From contig JALIZF010001834.1 in assembly GCA_029948255.1 (NCBI GenBank), forward strand, positions 1 to 64,000: a DNA stretch of 64,000 nucleotides, given 5' to 3'. The notes beneath the pieces were generated by a model. The model was not told the origin of the DNA. It did no database searches and was given only the letters and a program-made list of their open reading frames with translations. The DNA is from Telmatactis stephensoni. Taxonomy: Eukaryota > Cnidaria > Anthozoa > Actiniaria > Isophelliidae. Below are positions 35,798 to 50,700 of the stretch, piece by piece. Position numbers and translations under genes: made by a program. Every line of letters begins with the position of its first letter. Position 1 is the stretch's first letter.

Positions 35798-38700
35798 TTA
35801 TGGGTCGCAGCCATAAAATTCAGCAGTAACTTTTATGTGAGTAAACCACTTTTGGGGTAGAATTCTCATGTACTGACAATTGATCTTTTGAGCAAAGTAA
35901 TGACGGGAAATGTTGCCCTCGCCTGTGCCAGAAAATACCTTTGAAAAAGAGATGACAGAAATTAAATGAACGAATGAGGGCATGAACTGGGATGGGATAG
36001 GTGGAAAAGTGGATGGATGGATGGATGTACAGCTTATAAATACACGCATTTAAATGTTGTGTCGTTCGTGCGGGCTTCCTGTGTTTCTACTATTGGGTTT
36101 CCTGTTTACCGAAAAGATAGGTTTCTAAGCCAATTTCAAGACAGTGGACAATGTGGTGTGTTTCATCGCTACAATATCTGCAAGTTTTGATGGAATTTTG
36201 ACAATTTGAGGCTCCAAATTGCAGGAAAATCAACAAAAACAAATCTACGTGACATCCAAATAAGGTAATGCCTGCCCAAATATGAAATAGACTTCATGGC
36301 CGTGCGAACGACAAATTTTTATAGAGATATGTTTGATATGAACAAATAATAAAACTTTGACCAAGGGAGCACGGCAGAATGTTGTTAGTACGCGCGCGCT
36401 TGACCGGGCTTCCTGTGATTTTTGTTTCTGCGCGCTTCGGCACCTACGACATGAGTTCCGAAGATAGTACGAGCGTTGTAACTCTGAACGAGCTCGTTCG
36501 AAAGTTACCGGTATTTCGTTCGGCTTTGAGCACAGGAAACCCGGCTAAACTCGAAGCGGAAAAATCACAGGAAGCCCAGTCAAAATTTGACAAGCGCGCG
36601 CGCGTACTAACGACATTCTGCCGTGCTCCCTTGCTTTGACCAATGGCATTTCTAGTACCTTGACCACAGAGTTTTCAGTGTAATTTGTCCAGCTTACGGC
36701 ATCGTTAGAGTAGTTAATCAGATATTCCTGTAGAACACTGTTTGGGTCGTTTTTAGGTCCACCAGTAGCTACTGCTGTTACAGCCTTTTGGACACCAAAA
36801 TTAACCTAATCATGAAAAGAAGAATATTCGTACAAATATTGATGTGATGAGACAAGCAAAAGGTGATACCGTGCCTTTATAATGATTTTTGAAATGAATT
36901 ATATAATAATTTGCATATTACGCGAGCTCTGATTGGTCGAGAATGGAACCAGGTGTGGTCACATAGTACACATGCAGACACTAATGAAAAACGTCCGCGC
37001 ATGCGTGGATATTACAATGTTTTCTTAAGAAATGTATGAGTTTTAGCTTGAAATGAAATGCTCGTGTTCTCGGTGTATACATAAAATTTCTCTTGTATAC
37101 TTTTGTTAGACAAAGATATTGCATTAATGAAGACGTGAATACACCGAATCGAAATATGGCAGCAAATTTGAATAACTATTGTTTTATACTGACTAGTCCC
37201 CCATTCATGTGAAAACGCTTTTGTGTTTCCACGCGAACACGAGGCTAGTCAGTCAAGAACAATAGTTATTCAAATTTGCCGCCATATTTCGATTCGGTCA
37301 ATACTGGCTCTAAGCTAGTTTCAAGAACTGGTCTTAAGTTTTGATATTTTGTAAAAAACCATTGTTGAAGGCAAAAGTACGAAGACGTAACTACGAGCAG
37401 ACAGAGTCTGAGAAGAGAAGAGCAGAGCAGAGCAGAGCAGAGCAGAGCAGGGCAAAGGAGATCAGATCAGATCAGATCTAGAGAAGAAAAGAGACTGAGA
37501 GAAGAGAAGAGAATTGATTTTGCTACCTGCCAATAAATCAGTGGATCTCCATAATTTACTGACCACTGCCGTGCTCTGTTACGTGAGAGTCTTCCATTTT
37601 GTTCGTTCCCACTCGACCTTCCTAAGTTGTCATCTGGTATTTTGTGGTTTTCCAGGCCAAGGGGCTCATCACAAGCTAAAACAATATAGTTAGTTAGCAT
37701 TGAGTCTGAATAAATATTGCTTGAACGGCATGCTTATAAGTTGCTAGCACGGAACCAGGTCAACCAGGTTTAATGACGTTTAACATCCATGCAAAGAAAT
37801 TTTAAAAATCGGATATTTTTCACATTACAGGTTTTCATTATTACGCTTAGATGCTGATATCGGCTTAAAGAAAATTTGTCCTCAAAGGAGCAAGACCATT
37901 CATTAGTTAATAATAGAGAGCTTTTAATAAGCTTCACGTACACGGAAACGGCAGTCTGTAGGCGCTTGACTTTTTGCGTTTACGGCAAACGTGAAGTTAC
38001 TCAACTTTGCGTTGAAACGGAGGCCAGACGCAACAAAAAGCAGGTCACGTGATCCTCTGCAGTCCGCCATTTCCCCGTGTACGTGAAGCTTAAGGTCTCT
38101 AATGGTTATCCCTTTCGTAGTTACTAAGTTCTCTACCTTTACATCCATAAAGTTCCATCCGTAAGCAAATCCGGTTTTGCCACGAGGAGATCATGATCCT
38201 GACAAACCGACCAACTAGAGTCGGGATAAGGTCGTAGTGGACGGTGTCTTGTTTGTTTGTGATACCTGTGAATACCTGAAATGCAATATAAATAATGAGG
38301 TAAAGGTTTGAATTTGAAGTAATCATATAAGAACAACACTGCACGCGAAAACTATCGCGATCGAATCTCTCTCACAGGTGCAAGATGACAAATACTGCTA
38401 GGGCCAGTGCATTATTGACTTGGAAGATATTTTCGTTTTCCTTCCGCATGCCGATACTACTCTGATTTAATTTCATATGTACACCGCAACAATATACCAA
38501 ACCGTTTTCCTTACGTATCACTACTACATTTTCCTTACGTGTTACTGCTACGCTTTCGATTCTACAAGTTTCTGACCGCACTGGTCTCCACACATCACAT
38601 TATTTTCCAACGCTTTTCCAACGTTTAGCGCAGTGTTTCCCCCAGATTTCTGACCGGTTACCGTAATAGGTACATCACATGTATTATTTCCAACTTTTTT

Positions 38701-41700
38701 ATTAAATTAACTACAATATTTTCCGTACATTTCGGACCGGTTTCCGTAATATAAGTATCATTTTCCACGCGTTATGTAGCCTACTACATAAAACAAATCC
38801 TATATTCACACTTGCCCTAGGAGATCCTCCCACCAAATAATCCACCCACTGACTTCCATCTTGACGTCACCGTTTTCATTACGCATACCACAACGTTACC
38901 AGTACGTAGTTATGTGGATCTACTACGTAACGCAAATCATATGTTCATACTTGCCTTAGGAGATCCGCCCACCAAATAATCCGTCCACTGACTTCCATCT
39001 TGACTGTACTTTAACGAAAACCCCTTGACCCACGCCTGACCGTCATTAGACCCAACTGACTTCAACTTAGCCTGAAGCGCTAAACCTTTGACCTTGTGAG
39101 GGACCTGAAGATCGACTTGAAGATATTGGTCAGCGGTTTTGTTTTTAGCGCACCAGGCACCGTAACCAAGATGGCGGTTTAGTCGTGCGTGGCCTGGTGA
39201 ATGGTGGACGCTTAGAGAACTGGATGCTGTCAATGCAGAGTCTGGGATCCAGTGGTCTTCAAACCCGAGATCAGCCTTGCAAACTGAAAACAAAAGAAAT
39301 AAACTTGAAATATTACACTTTATCCAACACCATAGAAAATACAGCCAATCAGACAAAACCGAAAACAAACTGTCACATTTAAAAAAAATAGACTTTAACC
39401 GTCTGAATAACCATTTGAATACATAAATGAACACCATATATATGCATACTTTACGAATTTTAAATTTTAAGTGATTTTAGTATTTGTAATAATTTTTAAT
39501 ATAAAATTATTTGTTATATCATCTTTATCTTATATTTTAATTTTGTGTTGTGGCAGTTCCTGAGAATTAGCGATATACTTGTATTGAGCTAAGTGTACTT
39601 TACCACGTTAAATAAAGGTTATTATTATTATAACTGTCCCGCCGCGCGCAAGTCAAAAATCAAATTCTATTGTTTGAGAGCCTCGCGCGCGCGATGGCGT
39701 TGTTACTAAAAATAGCCTTAGCCGCCACGAATATCGCACAGACATCAATACTGAGTTTCGCTCTCTTCCAGGTTAGTATTATGGCTCTTGATGGTATCTG
39801 TAATATATAATTTCTGACTTACGTTCATGTCCGTAGAAGGCGACTTTTAAACACAATTCACCAGTAGTAGATGCAAATGAAATTCTGAGATACTTTGTCT
39901 TTAGTAGGTGTTGAAGCGTGTGGAAAAAGCCATCCGCCATAGACCCTGCACGTGTTATATCCTGGTACGAAAGATTTTACTCATCATACAATAAATACAG
40001 TTCTCGATACATAAGAACAGATCCATGGGGATCAGTGCGTATACGTAGAAAATTCTATAGAGTTAGGTGTGCTGGTTACGTAAAACGTAAAAATAACGTA
40101 ACACAAAACTACGACGCACATTTGCGTCAGCATAGTTTAGAGAAGATCAGTTGTTTGTGTCGCGTAAATCTACAATTTCACTGATTTATGAAATCAAAAA
40201 CACCGCTCAAAAAGCTGAAATCTCAACAAAGAAATACAAATTAAGTACAAACCTTAGAGAAATCATAGGCCGATATATCCTCTTTATAATCGATCCAATT
40301 ACTTCCATCATCAGAGTATTTCAGTTGGTATTTCTTGACATATTCTCCTGTAACAGGATGTCCCATGGTTACAATTTTAGAGATAGCTGTCACGGTAGTG
40401 AACGTGGCTTGAAGGTAGGGTGATTTATCAGCAGTGGTAGCACACCAAGCACTGTCCAGTACTGATACTTCAGCTTTGTTAGCAGTAAGACCAGAACGTT
40501 CGATAGACGCGCTGAGAGAGTAAGACGTAAGGCGATGACTGCCAAAACCATCCCTGCATTCTGCATGAAAATTAAAACAAGTTCTACTTATATATCGTAG
40601 TGGGGTGATCTCCACTCAGTATGTTTCAGGATGTGTGTTTACATGGGCGATTTTGATTGAGTCCATCACGGGTTGAGTTTTAAAAAAGAAAAGAAAAGAC
40701 TTTCACTTCATCTCAGGTAGAAAAGACTCATACTCGTTTACGTGACGTATACGTACTCGTGTGTTAACGTTTCAGCTCAGAAAGAACATGGTCTCGAAAT
40801 CCTGAGGGAAATGATAAACAGGTCACTGGATAACTTACTGTCACATCCATAGAGCTCGGCTCTAAAACAAAGGGCTTCACGGAACTCCTTAACCACAATT
40901 CTTACAGACGTCACCACAATGGGATGTTCCAGTCGATGTTTCATCGTATCAAATCTTGTTGTGGTGCCTTTAAATATCTTGAGTTAGAAATTACAATAGT
41001 TAATAGTGACTCACAATGCACATAGAGTATTTTTTTTAATGTTTAACTAAAGCTTCATGCCCGAACAACTCTTCTGGCCTCAGTTCTTGTAAGCCTGATT
41101 AGCAGCAATCCAGGGTTAATTAAGAGAGAGATTCACGCGATGGCACCAATCAGCTAGGACAGGCAGTGTTTAGCGAGTTACCTGGCAACGGAGACCTCTA
41201 CAAGATTAGCCCCCCCCCCCCCCCCCCTTCTTCAGGGGAGGGGGGCTGACAATTGTCTACTTATATGACAATTAAAGCGTCTGCTTGGCGCGTAGTCTAC
41301 TGATTCAATTGAATGCCTGTAAAGCACGCATGTCTCCAAGACGAATACCTGGAATTTCTGTTTCTACAATCACCTCTACAGAATCTTGTTTGCTTTTTTC
41401 ACTTGTCTTACCTTTTCTTTGCCGTCTTCAAGATAAGGAACATAAGCAATGCCATCTCTACTGTACGTCAGTGAAAACTTCGATATCCAATGATACCAAG
41501 TACCTTTACCTTGAACAGCAACACCGCTGACTAACGTACCAGCAGACCCAATGTCTATCTGTAAAAACTGGTTTACTCTGTGCAAATTGGAGCAAAAGTT
41601 GTCGCCTGTTACTCTGTTGAGTCGCGCACGATCTGGTGGTTGTGAACCTCGAAAAGCAGATGTTTGAAGGGCGTAATCAGGCAGTTTATAGTTTTCCATT

Positions 41701-44700
41701 CCTAAAGGCTCTCCACAGTCTGTTAATAATGAGCCAAAAAAGCGAATTGGTTAAAAAAACATATTTGATTCATAATAAGATAATATAGGGTCTTTTTTAT
41801 ATCATTAATTTTCAAGGTTTGAAATTTTTACTTGTTGTCTTCCTTGCTGCTTTGTTTCTGTCGAATTTTCTCTGTTTAGAATTCCCATCTGTCTGGCCAT
41901 CTGTCTGTCTGTCTGCATGTCTGTCCATCTGTCTGTCTGTCTGTCCATCTGTCTATCCGTCTGACTGCCTGTCTGTCTATCTGTCTGTCCGTCTGTCTGT
42001 CTGTCTGTCCGTCTGTCTGTCTGTCTGTCCATCTGTCTATCCGTCTGACTGCCTGTCTGTCTGTCTGTCTCCTCACACGATGGTTGATTTGTCTGTTTTA
42101 CCTTGACATCCAATCAACTCTACTCTCATACAAATATGGTTTTGCCAAGTCTTGGGACGAAATCGTACATATCGTCCAATAATTTGTTCAGGAATGGTTA
42201 CAATCTTTACTTCGAATTCGTTTGTGTTTCCATCAAATACCTAAAATATGAAAATATGTTTACATATGTAGGTCAGAGATGAAAATGATGATGAAATGAG
42301 GAGAAAATAGAAAGGAAAAGGAAAAGGCAGGCAACGAAACATGTCAAGATCTCATGATCAAATTGCTTATACCTTTTCAACACCGTTTTCCTTAGTAGTT
42401 GTCCAGTTAAAACTTTCTGTAGAGAAAGACATTGTAAAAGTCTTGACCCAGGCCTTGGGTAGATTTGGAAGGTCAGTATCTCTTTCTTTTCCTTGGATAC
42501 GAATGCTTTTGATTTTGTGTATTGATCCAAGATCGACTTGTAGAAACTGGTTTACATCATTATATCTGTGATGAAATCAATGCGAAACGTAGATGCATGG
42601 ATTTCTCCAACAAGCAAACGAACCAACGAACAATGAAATGTACAAACAAACAAACAAACAAACACAAGGGATTCATTACAGCATGTTAATTTGATTGAGG
42701 TGCAAAGTCCCGGTACACGATGCAACTTTTCTTGCAATTATATAACGTTGCGCACAACAGTAAGAATTGCACCATGTCAGTGTCTATCCTACTGCTGCAT
42801 TTATATTGCATGCAACAGAAATGGAATTCAGTTCACTTTTACGTAGCGCGTGTGCTATTTCTGATTGCGCACTAAGTGCCGAAGTTCTCTCGTGCAAAAT
42901 CTATATTCTACTTTTCCATTATTCCAGTGCAATTATGACAAGGATTCGGTATATTCCGTCATACCTAGCGCACCAAGCTCCTCCAATGATGTCACTCCCC
43001 ACCCTACCCATCCAAGGGAGGTAATTGTTGCTAATAGACGTCGATGCAGTCATAGCGGAATTTGGAACTCGCCAGTCAGAAACTCTCAGCTCATCTTGAC
43101 AATCTAAAGATTTCAAATTGTAAAGAATGACTTGTGTGTAATTGCTTAGGCAAAACGAGGTAGGAGAGGGAGGGAAGAGACGGGTTCGGAATCAATTAAT
43201 GAGTCCTATTCAGACGCCTATTATGCACCCTTGGCAATTCCGTTCATAGTTAAATAAATGAAGAGAAGTGAAGTGAAGGGTTATTTGTCGTCTTTTCGGA
43301 TGAGTGATCGTGTGGTAAAAGAGATAAAAAGACGCTGGGAGAGACGGAGACGATGTTAGAGCACACTTTATAGCTCCATCATCAACCTCTTTTACTAACA
43401 CAGGAAGCCCATCCCCTCGAATATGAAATAATCAACTAAAAAGAACTTTCCACAGGAGATCCAAAAGAAGATTGTATACCTGCTAAAGACAGATTATTGC
43501 TCGGATAATATTTTAATGTTACCTTCTTTGCCATACAGTTCCAGAGTAAGGCAAGGAGCTGATCCACTAAACAAAGTTGGGTAAACATTTACATAACGAG
43601 CCCTGAAGGGAAACCTCATGATATGTCGAAGAGCTGCAGTTGTTTTTGCTATGTCATCACTGGATGTTTCAAAAACCTACAGGAGATAGGAAAATAAAAT
43701 TCGTTAAAGAAATACAAGACATCCGAAAGAGGCTGAAGGCCATTTCTTCATTCGTTTTCACCAAAGACATAAACAACAGTCAACTCTCGCCTTGCGAACA
43801 TCCAACTTTTACGGACACCTCCGCTATTACGAACATCCCGCTATTACGAACAGAAGCATCCTCGTTCCCTGGCCCTTGTCCCCGGCCGAAACTACAAAGA
43901 AATGTATGGAAACAATTCCTACTTTGACAGACTCCCGGTATTACGGAATTGTGGACACTTCATAAGGTCGATCCCAGATGCATATCTATATTGTTTTACT
44001 TTCGTTACAATGGACAACTTTGATAAAGTGATGTCCAAAATCTTAGAATGTTTCAGTCGGCGCATTAGAGCATATCCATATGAATTTTGCGCCCCATAAA
44101 TAATAAATTATTATTAATTGTTATCTTATCGATCTGCACATATTTTGACATGTATTGTTTTGATTATGTGTCAAAGTAAATGTGAACTACAAACTTAAAT
44201 AAACTGGAATCTCAAGAAAGTATAGCGATATACACTATGTCAGTAACACACACATAATTGCGATACTGGCCCAAAATTGCGACATTTTCATCACACCCCG
44301 CTATTGCGGACTGTGAATATTACGGACACAAAATGACGGTCCCCACTGTGTCCGCTATATCGAGAGTTGACTGTAAACAAAAAAGTAAGCTCTGATTTCA
44401 TATCGACGTGGAACTCTTCCTTGCCTTTCTGCCACTCCTATCATCATTGTAAGCTTCCCATATTTTTCCATCAAGACTGAAGGACAACGAAAATTTCAAC
44501 ACTCTACCCTTGCCATCAACTAAACGTCCTATTGCCACTTGTGTTATAACAGCTACTCTTCCAAGGTCAATTGCGAGCTCTACTTCATTATTGATAGGAG
44601 TCGCAGCACACCAGGCTTTGGTAAATGTTTTGTCAAGTCGTGCGTTAGTTGCTTCGTACCCACTCTCTTGACTGGACGCAGTGATTGCAGAGTCAGGGAT

Positions 44701-47700
44701 TCCACCAGTAGACAAACCAAGAGGTGAATTATCAACTATAACATCGTACAAGCATACAGTGATTAACAGTATGTTCGTTTACATAAGAACTAAACCCCCA
44801 AATTGATATTCCTCAGGGCCCGCGGAGGAGTTGGGGCTGGTGGGACTATTTCCCACTTTTTCCCTTTTCCCATACAGTCTCTTGTATATTTTCCAATCTA
44901 AGCTTTTCCTATTTTCCCCATACTGGTCTCTTATATAGCCCCACCACTTCTTAGGATGCTCCGCGGTCCCTGTTCCTAGGCTGCGAGTGACGTCACGGCC
45001 ACCATTTTGTCTATTGTTAGTCATTCAAAATGGCTAACTGCTTCTTTATTATTACTCAGCCTGGTTTTTTTCGTCTTCTATCACAAGACGTATATGGTGT
45101 TGCACGCTGAAAATTCGTCTTGAAACTTGTTCGCGACAAAAGTTTCTCTTGAATTGCAGAAGTAGAAAGCAGTTCTACTTTTCCTGAAACCGTTTCGTGA
45201 AACCGACCCGCAGAAAGTTTCAGCCAAATGACCATGTTACACGGTGCAATGCGTTATGAAACTTGTCTCCCAGCGGCGATTGAGGCACGTTTCAGAGGAA
45301 AGTTTTAGCGTGTAGCAGCGCCTTTACACACCTCTATATCCATAAAACTCCACTCGAAGTGCAGGATGAGAATAATGCTCTACAATCCAAACTCTCACTT
45401 TCCTTGCTTTTACTTCATATTTGAACTGCATGACTTTTATACCAATTTTGTCATACTCGTCGTGAATAAAAACCTATAAAAATGCAATTGCAAAATCTCC
45501 ATTATGCAATTATACGACAATTATACACTATCTAAGTCTTCGTTATTGAGGGTATATAGAGCGTATTAGATGGCCGCGCGGAGATACGGAGTTTATTTTC
45601 TCGGTTGAGGTGATTTCTTAGGAGTGGGCACAGCAAACAAGTAAGAAAGCGGCCAAGTAATATTCAATACATAATCATCGATGAAATACAATTCTAGTGG
45701 TTATAATGGTTGTTACCTTTTGTTTTCCTTCTTCCATATAGTCAAACCATTCTCCATCATGTAAACCAAAACTAACTGTATATTTAGATACACATTCAGT
45801 TACTGTATTTCTGCAATGCATGGCCAAACCCGTGACTTTAAATGGAATGTATCCAAGGTTGATAAACAGAAAATGTTTGCCAGATTTGGGCAGATAATCA
45901 CTAATGATTTTTTTTGGCAGGAAGGGCATATTTAATCTGAATTTGTGAGCATTGTCGTTACTATTTGTATGTATGCTTTTGTCTGGAATCTCGTAATTTT
46001 CGACTCCAACTGGCCAGAAGTTTTCTGAAAAATTAGAATATATTAGTATCAATATATTAACTTAATGCAAATCATATCCTGAGGATATTTAGATTTGTAT
46101 TTCTTCGTTGAAGTCAGTTCATCCACTGGGATTCGATTTGGTGAGGAGTTCATGCAAAAAGTTAAAACTTAAGATATGCCAATAAAAATGGAAGTCTTGT
46201 TATGGGTACAGAGAGTGCAAATTAGCTTCCAAACTTTTTATATAAAAATTGGAGGTTATTTGAAACACTAAACTAAAGGAGCATTTTTACGAGCCGAGAT
46301 ACTACTTGCATTACTTGACTAATTAACCTCTTAGCTTAGCCCCTTGAAAAGTTGCAATCTCTTTAATAGATCGTTGAATTACCATATGATTGCTGAGCTG
46401 TTCCCATAAGCACTAATAGATCCTTAGTTACACGGTGGTGGAAAAAAAAAAAACAGATAAAGTGCAGGTGCGTTCCGCTTCAATCACAAAATCTCAAAAA
46501 CTGTTGATGATGAAGATGATGATGATGATGATGATGATAAATCAAGTGTTCTTTCCTATAAAAATGGACAATGACTGCTCGTGTAGTGGTGTCATTCATG
46601 TATTCATATGGAATATATACAGTTCATCAATTCTAAATACCTTTACATCCATAGAGTTCTACTCGCATACAAATGCCTTGGTTCCATTGAACTGGACGAA
46701 TACGTACAATCTTGGCTTTGATTGGCTGAACGAAATGATTGACAGCCACGTTCAGATAGTCTTTATTTCCGTTGAAAACCTGACAAAATACTATCATGTG
46801 ATTACGACATTGTACACTAAAATGTTAAAAATGTACACAAGACGGAGAATCACTCAGCACTCTGCTCCGCTCTGCTCTAGCCACTCTGCTCTGCTCTGCT
46901 CTACAGAATGCTTTGTAACCCAAGGCAATACTTCCATTCTAGGGGTGTACCTACCTTGGTTACGCTATTTTCTTTATAATACTGCCATGTGTAGCCTTCC
47001 ATACTATACTCGACAGAATATTGTGTTACCCAGGCCTCACCAGCCAAACAATCCGGAAGTGGAAACCTTCCTTGAGTAGCGATGCGTGTTACTTGATGAA
47101 GACGACTGAGTCTGATTTCCAGATACTGTTGTGTGTCCGCAACCTTGGTGCACCAGGCCCCCTCGCCGTGGGTATTGTGAAGACGTGCTTGCGATGGATT
47201 ATGGTCTATGGTGATCCAACTCGTTGCTTTGATGTCTTTATTAGGAATAAGGTGGTTGGCCATACCCAGGGGCTCGATGCAGTCTGGTGATAACAAAGTG
47301 ATAAACAAAAATAATTAATGAAATTTATACCATTCTTCGAGTTTGGCAGAAGAGTGTAAAACGGGGCGAGAGTTCCATTGTTCAGACCGAACTTGCTGAA
47401 GGTGGCTTTCAGAGAATTGTTCTCATTATCGGTTTCACTTGATGCTAGTTTCCAATTAAAGTGTTTCATGCATTCATTATTCAAATGACAGTATTTGTTA
47501 TAATTCCAGGAATTATTAACTAAAGTTATTACACTTACCGTCGTCGCCATAGACTTCAATTCGCATACAAGGTTCTTTATTCCACTCCACTGGGTGGATT
47601 CCAAGGAAACGAGCAGCCAGTCTTGGATCGACATCAAATTTGGTGATACTTAGTCTTTCAACGTTGCCTTGGAATTCCTGTGTGAATTATATATGACCAA

Positions 47701-50700
47701 AGTAAGGTTTGCTTATTTAATTTGAATTCAATCTTATTTTCAATTGGAAGTAGCTTTTTCAATTTTCATTCTACCCTTCCTTCCTTCCTTCCTTCCTTCC
47801 TCCCTCCCTCCCTCCCTCCCTCCCTCCCTCCCTCCCTCCCTCCCTCCCTCCCTCCCTCCCTCCCTCCCTCCCTCCCTTCCTTCCTTCCTTCCTTCCTTCC
47901 TTCCTTCCTTCCTTCCTTCCTTCCTTCCTTCCTTCCTTCCTTCCTTCCTTCCTTCCTTCTTTCCCTCCTTTCCTCGGTCCTTCCTTTCTTCGTGTCATTA
48001 TTCATTATTTTTGTTCTTACCTCCACTCAACTTTCCATTTGTCCACCATTCATTCAGTCGTTTTTTCGCCTGTTCATTTGTCCACTTATTCATTTGTTCA
48101 TACATCCACTGATTATCCCATCCATCCAACTATTGATTTCACCATTCAGTGATCTCTCAATAATCAATCTCTCTAGTGTACTAACCTTAGTGTTCCAATA
48201 GCCTACAAATGTCCTATAAAACAACCCATCAACACTGTAGCGCAACGAAAACTTCTTCACCCATTTATTCTCTGTAGGGTGACCTTGAATAAAAATCACT
48301 CTGACTTCCTTCACAGATCCAAAATCCAGACGGTAAAACTTGCCCGTTCCACCGCACCAGGTATTCATTGGGTTGACATCATTAAGTCGCATTTGTTTAG
48401 ACCAGGCCACGATAGAGGTTTTTGTAACAGTGTAGGATTGGACTTTGTTGGGGATTAACAGCGACAGTAACTGAGAATCTCCTGTGGAATGAAATATTTG
48501 TAATAAGCTAAGTAAAATGTATTGAGTGAATTTGATTTCATATTGTATGTATGCCATTTCATTAAAGTATGTTGTAGGCAAGACTCTTGATGCGTTTACG
48601 AGCGAAAGAAATATTGTGGAAATTCGTTACTGATGGAGAAACTACTGATGCAGATTTAGAGCACGTGGGTTTTGAACAGAGAGAAGTGTTAAAAAACATG
48701 AGGCGTAGCTGAGTGCTTCTCAACGCTTCTCTCGAGTTCTGATAAATCCCCAAGTGCACTAAATCTGCACACAGCACGCGCGCGCGCGTTTTCTATTTCT
48801 TTTATAAAATGAAACTTATATTTCAAGGCAAGTTTTCTGTTGTATTTGCTACAAAAGGTGTGCGCGCATGCCATGTACTTTCATAAACAACACACTACAC
48901 ACGTCCTTTGCCGAATCAGAGCTTGCTTTCATTATATTAGTGTTATATTATCATTATTATTAAACGTCAACGTACCTCTTGTTCCATATACTTCAACTCT
49001 CATGGACATCTGGCGTTCATATTCCTTGGGCCAAAATTGAATGTAGCGTGTTTGGACCGGGTATTGTAGATATTTCTTGGTGGCAATTAATCTAGATTTG
49101 GTTGCCTCTAATATCTGTTTGTTTGAAACGAAAAATAGTGAATTACTAAGCAAGACTAAAACCAGGGACGAATATTGTCTAAGTTATAACTAAACTGTAC
49201 ATGTCTGTATTGCTTGTCCTATTCAGACCTCCACGTTTGCATCCCAAACTCCGCCCTACCTCTTCTCACACCAGTGGAATTCGTGGCTCATTTTAAAAAG
49301 TTTGTCTCAAACTGAAATTCCGAACCAAAGTGGGCGGTACTTAATATTCTAAGTCAACCATAACCAATCGTCTGCCAATCAAAAGTATTGTCCTATATCC
49401 TATAGCGTATCTGATTGGTCGAGACTGCAACTTGAAGCCAGAACACTACTTCATTCCCATTTTGGTTCTGTTTCCTTACATAACTCAGACTTGAATTTGG
49501 ACTTTCAGTAAGCAAAACTACGTGTTTTGGTAAAGATGGCATTAAAATATCGGCCTGGAATACGTAGATTTCGCGCGAAAACTTCAAAATATAGGCGCGC
49601 TGAGAACTATGGATAGCCGTTCTAGTCTTTTTCATTAGCAACCAGGAACGCCTGGTATATATATTTGCAAAAATGGCGTTGTCGAAGAAGAAATCGCACT
49701 GAAAAAATGATTTCACTGAGTTTCTCTACTGGTATGGATGCGATTGTAGACGTGACACTCAAGCCTTATTATTGTTTGAACTACAGTCTAAAAACCGAGC
49801 CGAAATCATAGCACATTTGATTTAAAATTAGCTGAAATGTTGAACAACTTCTTCATCTTTTGAAATGGAGGTAAGCGAACGGTATCAATACAAGGAAAGG
49901 CGAGCTTGGGAGTCCAGAACTCGTGGTAGTCGAGGCTATCCGCCATATTCTTCTTTGTAAAGGGACACTGATGTTTCAAGGATGTCAAAAAAATTAAAAA
50001 CCGAGCCGAATATCTGCGGTAAGTTGTTGTATTTACTTCTAAACTAAAGCTAGTTAGTAGCTTGATAAAATCGGAGGCAAGCTCGAGTGTCAATATTTTC
50101 GTTAGAGGAAATATCGAGGTTTTAGTATTTTGACTCTACACATTTGCTGTAATGCTTCAACTGGCTTGTATGCAAGCCAGTAACCATTATGTCATCGAGC
50201 GTGTAAGTAAGTGTGTAAGCTAGTGTGTAAGTGTGTAAGGTTAAAGTAATTCGGATTTCCCGAAGTCGTTCACGAAGAGAGAACGAAAAACGTACGGAAT
50301 TGGCTCGAAGATTACTTGACTCATTTTAATCGGTTTCCACGAAGAAAATACGAAATATTCTAAGAAATATCCACCTTTTTTAGACAGCGGTTGTTAAAAT
50401 TTCATTAGAGATTTCCTTTCGATGAAAAAATCTTAGAAGTTTTCAATAAATATGGAGTCTACGAACACACTCGGCATTGGCTTCACCGATACCGCTGACG
50501 AAAAGGTCAAGCAGACTCGTTTTTCCATGTGGCTTGTGTTTGTTTGGATATATTGGTAAGTATAGACAATGTTTTATCTTTATTTTTCTCATTCAACCAG
50601 GCACAGCTTTTATTTTTACCTGTCACTACACTACTGGGGGAAATATGTAAAAAAGATGTGAAATACACGTGAAAATTATTTTTGAATTTAATTAGTCATT

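Larger units (their letters stand above)
35798..37675 (-). other. F5/8C domain 14, C-terminal (exons 37675-37527, 36805-36659, 35938-35798)
   Basis: Three exons: CDEPLGLENHK to IYWQ, VNFGVQKAV to NSVVK, and VFSGTGEGN to AEFYGCDP followed by TAA. The intron after IYWQ is phase 0, as in domain 1. The terminal Cys pair is kept, the internal pair is absent (RQWSVN, KVTAEF). Confidence 0.9.

Noticed and set aside
41805..42113. TDRQTDRQ-rich frame
   Set aside because: Product of the CTGT microsatellite.
47722..48201. LPPSLPPS-rich and KEGRKEGR-rich frames
   Set aside because: Products of the CCTT/CCCT microsatellite.
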